From assembly GCF_900101845.1 (NCBI RefSeq), contig NZ_FNAM01000041.1:1-54019 (forward strand): a stretch of DNA of 54,019 bases, in the 5' to 3' direction. Numbering within the stretch: position 1 is the stretch's first letter; every line of letters begins with the position of its first letter. Origin of the DNA: Sporomusa acidovorans. GTDB lineage: Bacteria; Bacillota; Negativicutes; Sporomusales; Sporomusaceae. Below are positions 41,690-52,000 of this stretch, piece after piece. Position numbers and translations under genes: made by a program. Under the pieces are notes generated by a model. The model did no database searches. It was not told the DNA's origin and saw nothing but the letters and a program-made list of their open reading frames with translations.

Positions 41690-41750
41690 TTATTGCTACC
41701 TTTACACGGTGCAGTTGTCTATAAAAAATAAGCCTGCCCCTAATTTCTGA

Positions 41751-42683
41751 TTATCTTTTCTTAGATAAAAATGCTATATCTTCCCTATGCTTATCATCAT
41801 GCAAAAAAAAGAAGTTGGTCTCTACCGTATTTTCATCCATAGAATAAAACTCCTCTAAGTGCTTCTCTTTTACTACAAAACATCTATAGCCTATATTCTT
41901 TAAAAGATTGATAATTTCATTAGGATGATAATGGAACTTTGCTGACCACTTACGTAACATTTCCGTAAAAATAATTGGTTTATACTGCTTTAATGTTTCT
42001 TCTCCCCCTGTAAAAACAAATAGCTCTGCTCCCTCGACATCACACTTAATAAAATCCACACCAATATTTTCCTTTTTGGTAAATTGGTCTATTGTAGTAA
42101 CCTTACATCTAATTTCCTTTATGTGCCTCTTTCCCGATAAATTTGCCATAGAAGAATTACCTGAACCTTCAATATCATAATAGAAAATTACTTCTTTTTC
42201 TTCATTACTAAGTCCAATATTATACTTTGATATATTTGATAAATTATTAATTTTTATATTGTGAGTTAAATAATCAAATGTTTTAGGCATAGGCTCAAAT
42301 GCATATACTTTTACACCAACAATTTGTTTTACAAAATTCATACTATACCATCCAACATTTGCACCAATATCAAAAATAGTAGAATTTGTTTTTATCAGCC
42401 GAAGCATCATATCCAAACATTCTTGCTCATAGCTTCCAAAATTCAAAATTTCAATGGGCGTAATTCTTTTATCATATCGGTCACATAACATTTTTATATT
42501 CTTGTTTTTTGTCTTCATAAAAATAGAAGAATCAGATATTGTTATTTCACCGATATCAGTCCCTTTTATAAAGGATTGATATTCGAAAAGCAATTGATGC
42601 TTTTCATGCATAGTATCAATATAATCGGCCTTTGTAATAATTTCCTGTTTATAATCATTTAAAATGTCCTTTAAATTTTTCAT
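41751..42683 (-). CDS. FkbM-family SAM-dependent methyltransferase
   Basis: The 310-aa protein has the FkbM core: FDIGANVGWYSMNFV (SAM-binding motif I, about residue 105), VYAFEPMPKTFDYL, IKCDVEGAELFVFTGGEETL and a C-terminal 'IIFTEM' strand. FkbM enzymes O-methylate sugars in many polysaccharide and glycan loci. It is 27 bp downstream of the epimerase gene and is preceded by AAAGGAG. It is AT-rich compared with the housekeeping half of the window. Confidence 0.88.
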   Translation of the reverse strand: MKNLKDILNDYKQEIITKADYIDTMHEKHQLLFEYQSFIKGTDIGEITISDSSIFMKTKNKNIKMLCDRYDKRITPIEILNFGSYEQECLDMMLRLIKTNSTIFDIGANVGWYSMNFVKQIVGVKVYAFEPMPKTFDYLTHNIKINNLSNISKYNIGLSNEEKEVIFYYDIEGSGNSSMANLSGKRHIKEIRCKVTTIDQFTKKENIGVDFIKCDVEGAELFVFTGGEETLKQYKPIIFTEMLRKWSAKFHYHPNEIINLLKNIGYRCFVVKEKHLEEFYSMDENTVETNFFFLHDDKHREDIAFLSKKR

Positions 42684-42710
42684 ATTTCAAAACTCCTTTT
42701 TCTTTATGGA

Positions 42711-43766
42711 CTAACATATTTCGAAACTTTGAACTGTTCTTGCAAATCCCTCTTGTATTGAATGTCTAGTTACCCATCCTAAAGACTTTAATTTTTTAAT
42801 ATCAGGAATAGCTCTTGATATTTTACTTTCAATATAATTTTTTGTTTGATTTCTTGACTTTTTTAACACTCGCAAATTTCGTTCGGGAAAAAGCTGAACA
42901 AGTAGCTTTGCTAAATTTAGAATACTTATAGGAAAATCTGACGCTAGGTTATACGCTTCCCCTGTTTTTCCTATTAACATCACCCTAAAAAAGCCCTCTA
43001 CCGCATCTGCTAAATAACAAAATACTCTTACTGCAGTTCCATCACTTTTAATTTCTATATCTCGTCTGTTCACTATGTCACTTACAAAATCAGCAAATAC
43101 CCTGCCATCATCTAATAACATACCAGGCCCATATGTATGAAAAGGACGAACAATCTTTATCGGAATTCCAAACTGATGCATATAAGATATACACATTGTT
43201 TCTCCCATTCTTTTGCTTTCACCATAACATGAACGTATATTCAAAGGATCTGTATTTCCATACATAGCTTCACCAGTCGGAATTTGGTTCTCCGCAACCT
43301 CTCCGTAGATCTCACCACTACTGAAATATAAGAAGCCTTTGACTTTCTTTGCACGAGCTAATTCAAGAAGATTATAAGTACCTATAACATTTGCTAATAT
43401 TGTTCCAACAGGATCAACGCCATAATATTTGGGACTTGCCTGGCTTGCTGCATGAATTATATAATCAATATTTTCTTTTATGCTTATCGGCTCACATACA
43501 TCTTGAACAATGAATTTAATATCTTTTCTGCCAGTGTAATGTTCAAATCTAGCCAATGCTTTTTTTCCATTTCTTACGACTGCAATTACCTTTATTTTTA
43601 ACCCACTATTCAGTTCGTTAATATAAAGAAGAGTTTCCACGATATATGCTGGAATAAATCCATTAGCACCAGTTATTAAAACTGTTTTACCTTTTAATTC
43701 TAACCAGGGAATATCTTTTATAGTAACAATTCCACATATATCTTCTTCAATAATCCGATTTCTCAT
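42711..43766 (-). CDS. NAD-dependent epimerase/reductase of the extended SDR family
   Basis: The 351-aa protein has an N-terminal lead of about 25 residues, the TGANGFIPAYIVETLL nucleotide motif (with I-P in place of the usual I-G), the SSGEIYGEV serine and YGESKRMGE Tyr/Lys pair. It resembles UDP-glucuronate decarboxylase and dTDP-glucose dehydratase relatives. Next to the ThDP enzyme, RfbH, RfbG and RfbF it is a good candidate for the reductase that finishes a branched CDP-sugar (the role of YerF), though it is larger than YerF and the match is by context only. Confidence 0.82.
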   Translation of the reverse strand: MRNRIIEEDICGIVTIKDIPWLELKGKTVLITGANGFIPAYIVETLLYINELNSGLKIKVIAVVRNGKKALARFEHYTGRKDIKFIVQDVCEPISIKENIDYIIHAASQASPKYYGVDPVGTILANVIGTYNLLELARAKKVKGFLYFSSGEIYGEVAENQIPTGEAMYGNTDPLNIRSCYGESKRMGETMCISYMHQFGIPIKIVRPFHTYGPGMLLDDGRVFADFVSDIVNRRDIEIKSDGTAVRVFCYLADAVEGFFRVMLIGKTGEAYNLASDFPISILNLAKLLVQLFPERNLRVLKKSRNQTKNYIESKISRAIPDIKKLKSLGWVTRHSIQEGFARTVQSFEIC

Positions 43767-43943
43767 TGGATAATTCCTCGCTTTGCATCGTCTGCTGTAC
43801 CCTCATTTCCCAGAAAATATACCCTAATAGTTTTGCTTAGATTAAAACAGTATATATGTAGTCTTTAAAAATACAATCGGTTATCTATGATTACAAAAGA
43901 AAGCTTATTTTCAAAATTCATATAGATGAAACAAAAATATTGT

Positions 43944-45740
43944 TCAATTATCCTCTAAAATAGGTTCTACGATCATGCTATCTTTTAATTTTGTTCGTTC
44001 TAAGAGAGGCGACATATCCTCTAAAGGTCTAGAAATGAATGAGCCATCAGCTATTCGTAAAGAAGACACAGTTAAAATGTCTTGATTTTCCAAACACATT
44101 ACTTCACAAATAACTGCTTCTGGGTATTTCATAACCCTACTAATGATTTTTTCAAGAGAATTTTCATTGGATATTTTAAAATACTTAAATCCATATGCAT
44201 GCGCAATCTTCCTTAAATCTGGAAAAGAAACGCCATTAGTTCCGTCTGTTCCAATTAGTCTTCCATCAAAAAAATTTTTTTGGGTATTTCGAATTGAAAG
44301 ATAACCATCATTATTCCATACAAACAATTTGATCGGTAAACTATGGTGGATAATGGTCTGTAACTCTTGTATGTTCATTTGAAAAGATCCATCACCTGTA
44401 ATTCCAATCACTGATTCCTTATTTTTTGCAAAACTTGTTCCGATTGCAGCCGGTAAAGTAAAACCCATATCTGCTTGCGCTGCTGATGTAATAAAACGTG
44501 CATTTTCTTTTACAGAAATAGACTGTGAAACAACAAAGTTAGCCGAACCTGCATCTGAAACTACAACTCCATCTTCCTTGAGATATCGATTTAAGACTTC
44601 CATAAAATTATATAGATTTACCCTTTTGTTAGAGTCATTGGGAAATTTAATTTTAAATTGTTCCTTCCATTTTTGACATCTATTTACCCAATCGGAAGTG
44701 CAGTTACTTTTATAAGATGTAATTTGTACCAAAAAGCTATAAGCATCAGCGTTAATAAATGAATCAATTTTTACAGTATTTTTCTTATGTTCCTCGGGGT
44801 CAATATCTACGACCACCAGCTTCGCCTGCCTTGCAAAAAGAGAATATTCATGGCCGGTAGAACAAACACTTAATCGACTTCCAATAGCAATAACAAAATC
44901 CGCATTTTGTAAAGCAAAATTTCCTGCCCGGTCTCCTTTCGTGCCAATCCTACCGATAAACAGAGGATGATCAGATGGAAGCACATCTATTCCTAATCTT
45001 GAAGCCACAACTGGAATATTATTTTTTTCTACAAAGGACCGGAAAATTGGAATAGCTTTCGAAATTCTTACACCTTGTCCAACTACAAAAATTGGTCTTT
45101 GCGCTTTTTCAAGTAATTTCGCAAATAGTTTTAATTCTTCATCCGTAGGTTCTAACTTATTATATTTATCTAACATTTCTTGCTTTGAAAAATGGCGTAA
45201 ATTAGATTCATCTATTATTGCAGCTTGAACATCCAATGGTATATCAAGCCATACAGGTCCAGGTCGACCTGATTTCGCCAAATAAACTGCCTTCTCCAAA
45301 TGATAAGCTATATCTTGTGGCTCATTTACCATAACTGCGTATTTAGTTAATGATGTAACTACCGGGATTATATTAACCTCTTGCACCCCGAACTGACGTA
45401 GTTTTAGACCAGAATTTGCTACCGTCTCTTTTCTCTTGGTCTGCCCTGAAATAAATAAAACAGGTACACTATCTTGCCACGCATCCAGTAAACCAGTAAT
45501 TGCATTAGTGCTGCCGCACCCAGTAGTTAAATAAGCCACTGCTAAATCTTCGCGATATTTGGAATAGGCAACTGCCCCCATCGCACATGCTTGCTCATGG
45601 TGGTTAGCAACAATTTTAACGTCCGGGTGCTGTGCGAGACCATCTGACAAAAACATCATCCCGCCACCAGACACCATAAAAACATATTCAACTCCTTGCT
45701 GAAATACGAAGTTAGCTATAAAGTCCGCAATACGTACCAT
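43944..45740 (-). CDS. ThDP-dependent acetolactate-synthase-like enzyme (YerE-like candidate)
   Basis: The 598-aa protein has the three domains of ThDP decarboligases: the Pyr domain with the cofactor-activating Glu49 (NHHEQACAMGA), a central domain, and the PP domain with GDGSFQMNIQEL ... NNDGY. Acetolactate synthase is the nearest broad family. No ilv genes are nearby; it sits between rfbH and an SDR, where YerE of yersiniose pathways sits. YerE adds a two-carbon unit from pyruvate to C4 of CDP-3,6-dideoxy-4-ketohexose. Start is the ATG at 45740 after AAGTGAT; the GTG at 45749 overlaps that site. Confidence 0.85.
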   Translation of the reverse strand: MVRIADFIANFVFQQGVEYVFMVSGGGMMFLSDGLAQHPDVKIVANHHEQACAMGAVAYSKYREDLAVAYLTTGCGSTNAITGLLDAWQDSVPVLFISGQTKRKETVANSGLKLRQFGVQEVNIIPVVTSLTKYAVMVNEPQDIAYHLEKAVYLAKSGRPGPVWLDIPLDVQAAIIDESNLRHFSKQEMLDKYNKLEPTDEELKLFAKLLEKAQRPIFVVGQGVRISKAIPIFRSFVEKNNIPVVASRLGIDVLPSDHPLFIGRIGTKGDRAGNFALQNADFVIAIGSRLSVCSTGHEYSLFARQAKLVVVDIDPEEHKKNTVKIDSFINADAYSFLVQITSYKSNCTSDWVNRCQKWKEQFKIKFPNDSNKRVNLYNFMEVLNRYLKEDGVVVSDAGSANFVVSQSISVKENARFITSAAQADMGFTLPAAIGTSFAKNKESVIGITGDGSFQMNIQELQTIIHHSLPIKLFVWNNDGYLSIRNTQKNFFDGRLIGTDGTNGVSFPDLRKIAHAYGFKYFKISNENSLEKIISRVMKYPEAVICEVMCLENQDILTVSSLRIADGSFISRPLEDMSPLLERTKLKDSMIVEPILEDN

Positions 45741-45815
45741 TATAATCACTTCCCACTTTTTTATTGACTATCACCTATGCCCGGTAGCATTCGGGAAAAA
45801 TCTATACATCTATAG

Positions 45816-47177
45816 CTAAGTCCTATTTCTTTTAATAAAGGAATTAATTACAGATTGTATATACCTGATCATATCTGAATTCATTCCCGGATAAACACCT
45901 ACCCAAAAGGTACGATTCATAATAATATCTGTATTTCTTAATTCGCTAACAACTCTATATCCAGTCCCGTTCATCCGCATTTCATCAAAACAGGGATGCT
46001 TTAAAAGATTGCCCGCAAAAAGCATTCTAGTCTGTATCCCGTTTTCCTCTAAATGTGCCACTATTTCATCGCGGGTAAATTTCGCGGTTTCACGTACTGT
46101 TACTAAAAATCCGAACCAACTTGGTTTTGAATTAGCTGTTGCTTCTGGTAAAATCAGTGAATCATGTACGTCATTTAATCCTTCACGTAATAATTGCCAG
46201 TTTTGTCGACGTTTCTCTATAAAGGTTGGTAACTTGGCTAATTGAGCACACCCAACCGCCGCCTGCATATCTGTAACTTTCAAATTATAGCCAAAATGAG
46301 AATATACGTATTTATGGTCATACCCTAGCGGTAATTCACCAAACTGTTGGGTAAAACGATGTTTACAGGTATTATCATGTCCAGATTGACACCAGCAGTC
46401 TCGTCCCCAATCCCGGAAAGATTCAACAATACGTTTTAACTCTATATCATTTGTATACACCGCGCCGCCTTCACCCATTGTCATATGATGCGGTGGATAA
46501 AAACTTGATGTACCTAAGTGACCAACTGTTCCAGTATATTTCCATTCCCCGTTATATAGATACTTAGAACCAAGAGCATCGCAATTATCTTCAATTAACC
46601 ACAGCCTATGCTGATCACAAAAATCTTTAACCACCTGCAAATTAAAGGGATTGCCCAAAGTATGAGCAATCATAACTGCTTTGGTCTTATCAGTTAATCC
46701 AGCTTTCATTTGTGCAACGTCAATATTATAAGTTGGTAAAGTTACGTCTACAAATACCGGAATTGCTCCAAACTGAATGACTGGTGCTACTGTTGTGGGA
46801 AATCCAGCGGCTACTGTAATGACTTCGTCGCCTTTTTTTATTCTGCGTTCACCCAATTTAGGAGAAGTCAAAGTCATAAAAGCTAAGAGATTGGCAGAAG
46901 AACCGGAATTGGTCAATGAACAATACTTTACCCCAAAAAAATCAGCAAATTCCCGTTCAAACCTTTCCGCATATTTCCCGGTTGTAAGCCAAAACTCTAA
47001 CGCTGAATCCACCAAATTAATAATCTCATTTTCATCAAATACCCGTCCGCCATAAGAAATCCTGTCGCCTGGTTTAAATTGCTCGGTTTTCTTGTGTTTG
47101 AACTCATAATACCTGACAACAGCATCTATTACCTGCCGGTGCAGTTCTTCTTCCAATATTTGATCATTTATGCTCAA
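45816..47177 (-). CDS. rfbH: CDP-4-keto-6-deoxyglucose 3-dehydrase E1
   Basis: The 453-aa enzyme removes the C3 hydroxyl of CDP-4-keto-6-deoxyglucose using PMP and one iron-sulfur cluster. The signature is plain: the PLP lysine is replaced by His (PPHHMTMGEGG, His230/231), and Cys261, Cys263 and Cys271 (CWCQSGHDNTC) hold the [2Fe-2S] cluster. It needs a reductase partner (RfbI/AscD), which is not in the window. TTG start at 47177, behind GTGAGGATG; only 2 bp after rfbG. Confidence 0.95.
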   Translation of the reverse strand: MSINDQILEEELHRQVIDAVVRYYEFKHKKTEQFKPGDRISYGGRVFDENEIINLVDSALEFWLTTGKYAERFEREFADFFGVKYCSLTNSGSSANLLAFMTLTSPKLGERRIKKGDEVITVAAGFPTTVAPVIQFGAIPVFVDVTLPTYNIDVAQMKAGLTDKTKAVMIAHTLGNPFNLQVVKDFCDQHRLWLIEDNCDALGSKYLYNGEWKYTGTVGHLGTSSFYPPHHMTMGEGGAVYTNDIELKRIVESFRDWGRDCWCQSGHDNTCKHRFTQQFGELPLGYDHKYVYSHFGYNLKVTDMQAAVGCAQLAKLPTFIEKRRQNWQLLREGLNDVHDSLILPEATANSKPSWFGFLVTVRETAKFTRDEIVAHLEENGIQTRMLFAGNLLKHPCFDEMRMNGTGYRVVSELRNTDIIMNRTFWVGVYPGMNSDMIRYIQSVINSFIKRNRT

Positions 47178-47179
47178 GT

Positions 47180-48271
47180 CTACACATCCTCACCCATTAC
47201 GCAAGTATTACTATATTCTTCAATTTGATTACGACAGGCAGTATTCAATGAATCCCCTGCTTGAAAAACAGTGTACCATTCATAGATTTTCGTTATAGCT
47301 GTTGATAAATTCCATCGTGGTCGCCAGCCTAACCGCATTTTCGCTTTAGAACAATCTAATTTTAAATAATTAGCTTCATGTGCCTGCAGTTCATTGGTAA
47401 CCATATAGGCAGCGCCATTTCCCCATTGCTTACACAACTTTTGCACAATCCATTCTACTGACCGTGCATCTGCATCATTTGGTCCGAAATTCCAGGAATC
47501 AGCAAACGCTATGCCTTCCTCATACAGTCGTTGCGCTAATAATAAATAACCACCTAACGGTTCTAATACATACTGCCAAGGACGAATAGCCTGCGGATTT
47601 CTAATAATAATTTTCTCTTTATGCGAAAGTGCTCTAATGCAGTCAGGTATCAAACGATCATTTGCCCAATCTCCACCGCCAATTACATTGCCAGCTCGCG
47701 CAGTGGCGATTGCTACACCATGCTTTTCGTATTGGCAAGGATTAAAAAATGAATTTCTATATGATGCCGTAACCAACTCCGAACAGGCTTTGCTATTGGA
47801 ATAGGGATCATAACCACCCATTGGCTCGCTTTCCCGATAACCCCACACCCATTCTTTATTCTCATAACACTTGTCAGTCGTAACGTTGATAACTGCTTTT
47901 ACAGTATTACATCTACGAATGGCTTCAAACAGATTCACTGTCCCCATGACATTTATGGCATAAGTCTCTGCAGGTATTTTGTAGGATTCACGTACTAATG
48001 GTTGTGCTGCCATATGGATAACAATATCTGGCTTGATTTCCAGGATGGACTGTTTTAAATGCCCTGCATCACGTACATCACCATAAATAGATTGGACAAG
48101 CGTTTTTAACTGACACAACTCAAACAAATTAGGATCGGTTGGCGGATGCAATGCAAAGCCCGTAACTTTAGCGCCCAATAAGGTAAGCCATATACTTAGC
48201 CATGAGCCTTTAAATCCGGTATGCCCTGTTAGGAATACCCTTTTCCCTTGCCAAAAATTGTTTTCTATCAT
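47180..48271 (-). CDS. rfbG: CDP-glucose 4,6-dehydratase
   Basis: The 363-aa extended SDR has the RfbG hallmark TGHTGFKGSWLSIWL at residues 15-30, the INVTTDKCYENKEWVWGYRE active-site region and YSNSKACSELV Tyr/Lys. It turns CDP-glucose into CDP-4-keto-6-deoxyglucose, the first committed step to CDP-dideoxyhexoses. It follows rfbF by 15 bp. Confidence 0.95.
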   Translation of the reverse strand: MIENNFWQGKRVFLTGHTGFKGSWLSIWLTLLGAKVTGFALHPPTDPNLFELCQLKTLVQSIYGDVRDAGHLKQSILEIKPDIVIHMAAQPLVRESYKIPAETYAINVMGTVNLFEAIRRCNTVKAVINVTTDKCYENKEWVWGYRESEPMGGYDPYSNSKACSELVTASYRNSFFNPCQYEKHGVAIATARAGNVIGGGDWANDRLIPDCIRALSHKEKIIIRNPQAIRPWQYVLEPLGGYLLLAQRLYEEGIAFADSWNFGPNDADARSVEWIVQKLCKQWGNGAAYMVTNELQAHEANYLKLDCSKAKMRLGWRPRWNLSTAITKIYEWYTVFQAGDSLNTACRNQIEEYSNTCVMGEDV

Positions 48272-48286
48272 TGATTTCGCGCCTAC

Positions 48287-49063
48287 CTATGACCATACTT
48301 TCCAAGGTGCCTTTCCCAATTTCCATAGATTTTCCAAATTATTTTTTTCACGCATTGTATCCATAGGCTGCCAAAAGCCTGAATGCTTATACGCCATTAA
48401 TTCACTTTCATGTGCCAATTTTTCCAGTGGTTCCTTCTCCAAAACACTATGATCTCCTTCAATATAGTTGAATATTTCCGGTTGACATACAAGAAAGCCG
48501 CCGTTAATCCAGCCACCATCTCCATCTTGTTTCTCTAGAAAAGTATGTATAGTATTATCATCAAGTATTTCTAATGCCCCAAATCTGCCAAGTGGCTGAA
48601 CAGCAGTAATAGTAACCAATTTACCATGCGCTTTATGAAATGCTAACAGTTGATTAATATCTATGTCACTAACTCCGTCACCATAAGTGAGCATAAACGG
48701 TTCATTTCCAATATATGCTTGAACTCGTTTTACCCGACCGCCAGTCATAGTATCCAAACCAGTATCCACTAATGTTACTTTCCATGGTTCAGCATGGTGA
48801 TTATGAATAATATGCTGGTTAGCCATCCGAAAATCAAAAGTTACATCTGATTCATGCAAAAAATAATGTGCAAAATATTCTTTAATATAATAACCTTTGT
48901 AGCCAAGGCAAATAATAAAATCATTAAAACCATACTGAGAATATATTTTCATAATATGCCATAAGATAGGACGTCCGCCAATTTCTACCATTGGTTTAGG
49001 TTTTAAATGCGATTCCTCACTAATGCGAGTGCCAAAACCACCGGCTAAAATGACTACCTTCAT
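48287..49063 (-). CDS. rfbF: Glucose-1-phosphate cytidylyltransferase
   Basis: The 258-aa nucleotidyltransferase has the GGFGTRISEESHLKPKPM start and GGRPILWHIMKIYS, diagnostic for RfbF rather than RmlA/GalU. Asp in TYGDGVSD binds Mg. It makes CDP-glucose for RfbG. It overlaps the glycosyltransferase gene by 4 bp (ATGA). Confidence 0.96.
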   Translation of the reverse strand: MKVVILAGGFGTRISEESHLKPKPMVEIGGRPILWHIMKIYSQYGFNDFIICLGYKGYYIKEYFAHYFLHESDVTFDFRMANQHIIHNHHAEPWKVTLVDTGLDTMTGGRVKRVQAYIGNEPFMLTYGDGVSDIDINQLLAFHKAHGKLVTITAVQPLGRFGALEILDDNTIHTFLEKQDGDGGWINGGFLVCQPEIFNYIEGDHSVLEKEPLEKLAHESELMAYKHSGFWQPMDTMREKNNLENLWKLGKAPWKVWS

Positions 49064-52000
49064 ATTTTCCCCTCCACTTTTAAGTCGTTTGACGCAAGAT
49101 TTTCTGATTCAGCTAGTGTTTTTAATAAATCATCAATATCAATTGTAAAATCATCATGGATACTATTTGTTCGATAAGCTCGCGGTCCAAAAACTGGTTT
49201 ACTCACAATTTGAAAAATATTATTAAGCTGTGAATATTGGTGATCTCTTTCATAACAAATATCAGAAAGTAATGGAATATGAATAGTTCCTGGCCGACAA
49301 TATATAAGATTTAGATCGCCAGACCCTGCTGATGATACAACTATTTCAGCTTGTCCCATCATTTTTTTTCGTTCTTCATGCGAATAAAGCAAAAAATCAA
49401 CAATTTCAAAGCCTAACTTCTTGAGCATTTTCGTTATCTCTAATTCATTCAATAGTTTTCTTTCAAAATTATTGAGGCGGGATATATAAATTTTCTTACG
49501 ATGTCGTTTATCATTATTTTCGTACTCGCCGACTAATTGATTTTGTACTTTTTTTATCCACTTTTGTGAAAGTATAAAATCATCACCATTTGTTAATACA
49601 CCATGCGCTTTTTCAAACATAATGGAAAGATTAGATGGATAAATTAGCTGTTCAACCTCATAAACATATCCTTTTTCCAATTGCACTACGGAATACTCTT
49701 TGCAAATTTTTTCTATAAGCCCTAAAAAATATGGAGAAGCATCACTACCAACTAAAAACGGAATATTATCTATCCCCATTTTCTCCTGCACAAACGCTAT
49801 TTTAGGCAAACATTCCATTACCCAATGACCATAACTAAAGTCATATTCACAGGATATCAAAATTCCCTGTTTAATTTTTTTATGTTCTTTATTTTTTCTA
49901 TATATTAATCCAATTTTATCATTTGAAAGTATTTCAATATTTTGTAGTCTTGGTCGATAATCAGCTTTATTATATGTTGCCGCTAACTCATCATTGTATA
50001 AACATTGGTTTCCATCAAAAATATAACGAGTACCGCCAATTAAATAAACATTATTTAATACCCCTATAAATTCCTTTGGAGGTTTCAATAATAGTTTTTC
50101 AGAACCATCATTGGAAAAACAATAGTACGTTTCTTGAATGCCCTCATATAAAATTTGATCCACCCGTTCCAAGACGTACTTCGGAGATAAAATATTTCTT
50201 AGTATAATTGCGTCTTCATTCTCGCTTTTTTGCTTTTCAATCTTTTGCAATATATCTTTTTTCAATCTAACTAATTCCTCATCAAAGGCACTATTACCAT
50301 GTAAATGTATTATTTCTAATGCTTTTTCAAAGTGGTTATATCTGTTAAGAATTGTAGCAAAATTTATTATCACTTCTTTATCTTGTAGTGACACCTGATT
50401 TGCTATCTGCCATAACGCAAATTCACTATTCTTGTCACATGCTTTATGAGCAGCTTTAGCTAGCTTAACAACAATTTTGGGGTATTTAACTGCATATTTA
50501 TTGAGTATTTGAACGATATGGCGCAAATGGCAACACTTACTTAAAAACATTTCATATATAAATTGCTCACATTTCTCAAGGTTACAATCATTTTCTATAT
50601 CTTTGAATACATTTTTAAGTACAACTCCATTTAAATTATAAATTGAAAAAGAAGCAATATAAAATTCACCATCATCCGATTCTATGTCTAAAAATTGACT
50701 ATGTTCAAGTAAATTACAATCGTTAAATACCTTCTTGGGAATCTTAATCAAAATGTATCCTTGGATACTGCAATATAGATTTATCGCTTGCAGCATTTTC
50801 TCAAATTCATTTTTATTGCAAAATTCAAAATCAACAATAATTATATCAAACTGCCGCTTTTCAAAACGTTTCTCTAAGTCTGCATAAGGCTCCAGCGTAT
50901 TAATTACTGTGATATTTTCATCCTTGAAATAATTTTTATCACTTATAAAGCCAAAACATTTAACAGTTGGCAAAATACTCTTAATATAAGACAATGTTGC
51001 AGCACAACCTCGTCCCAAATATAATATATCACTTCCTTGCAAAGCTTGCTTTTGTATAAAACTAGGGTAGTTAACATCAACATTCCATTTCTTATAAAAT
51101 AAAATTTGATCCGTATACATTTGTTGTTTTTCTTGCTCACTTAGCTCAATAGGCATATGATGAACAAATGTATCTTTGCATAATAATGTTTTATATCCAT
51201 TTTGCCTTAAACGAAATACATAGTCATCCTGTACAAATTGGCTATGTATAAAGTTTTCTTCGAAATTGCCGATTTTATAGAATGCTTTTCGTTTTATTAA
51301 TAAACAAGAACTTGTAATACATAAGCAAGAAAGCCAACTATTGGCATTAGATTTATTATATTCACCAGCAAAAGAATGGAGTTCCTCTATATTAGAATAA
51401 TTATATTGCCCTGGAGTGTTAATATTATTTATAGCGCCTGCTGCAAAAATATCATCACTGCTAAATAACGCTGCCCTTAAATTAGAAAGCCAATTACTTG
51501 TTACAATAATACTTGAGTCCATTAAAAGAATGCTATTGCCTTTAGCAACTCCAATACCCTTATTGTACTTAGTGGCAATGCTTACATTATTTTCACAATC
51601 TATAGAAATAATATCCTCTTGGAGCTCCAAATCCGTTGTTGATAGCCTCTTTATCCCGTCAAAAACAATAACTAACTCATACGTGCCGTGCTCAGTATAT
51701 TTGCGAATATTATCTATACATAACCTGTTTAGTTCTTCGTTAGCAGACAATAAGATTATAATACTTGTTTTTCTCTTAACTTGTTGCAAATACTCAGCTT
51801 TTTGCTTTATTCTTTCAATAGACATTAATGCTTCACTGGATGTAATATTATTATTCGAATAATAATGCGATTGTTTATAATAATAAATTGCTTTAGTAAA
51901 TTCGCCTTTCTGCTCATAAGCATACGCTAAATTGTATAAAAGATCTGCATTGCAAGGGTTTATGTTTAATCCCTGCTGCAAAATATCAATTCCTTCGGCA

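Noticed and set aside
43767..43943. Possible small gene between the ThDP enzyme and the epimerase
   Set aside because: AT-rich, no frame over 30 codons with a ribosome site; nothing recognised.
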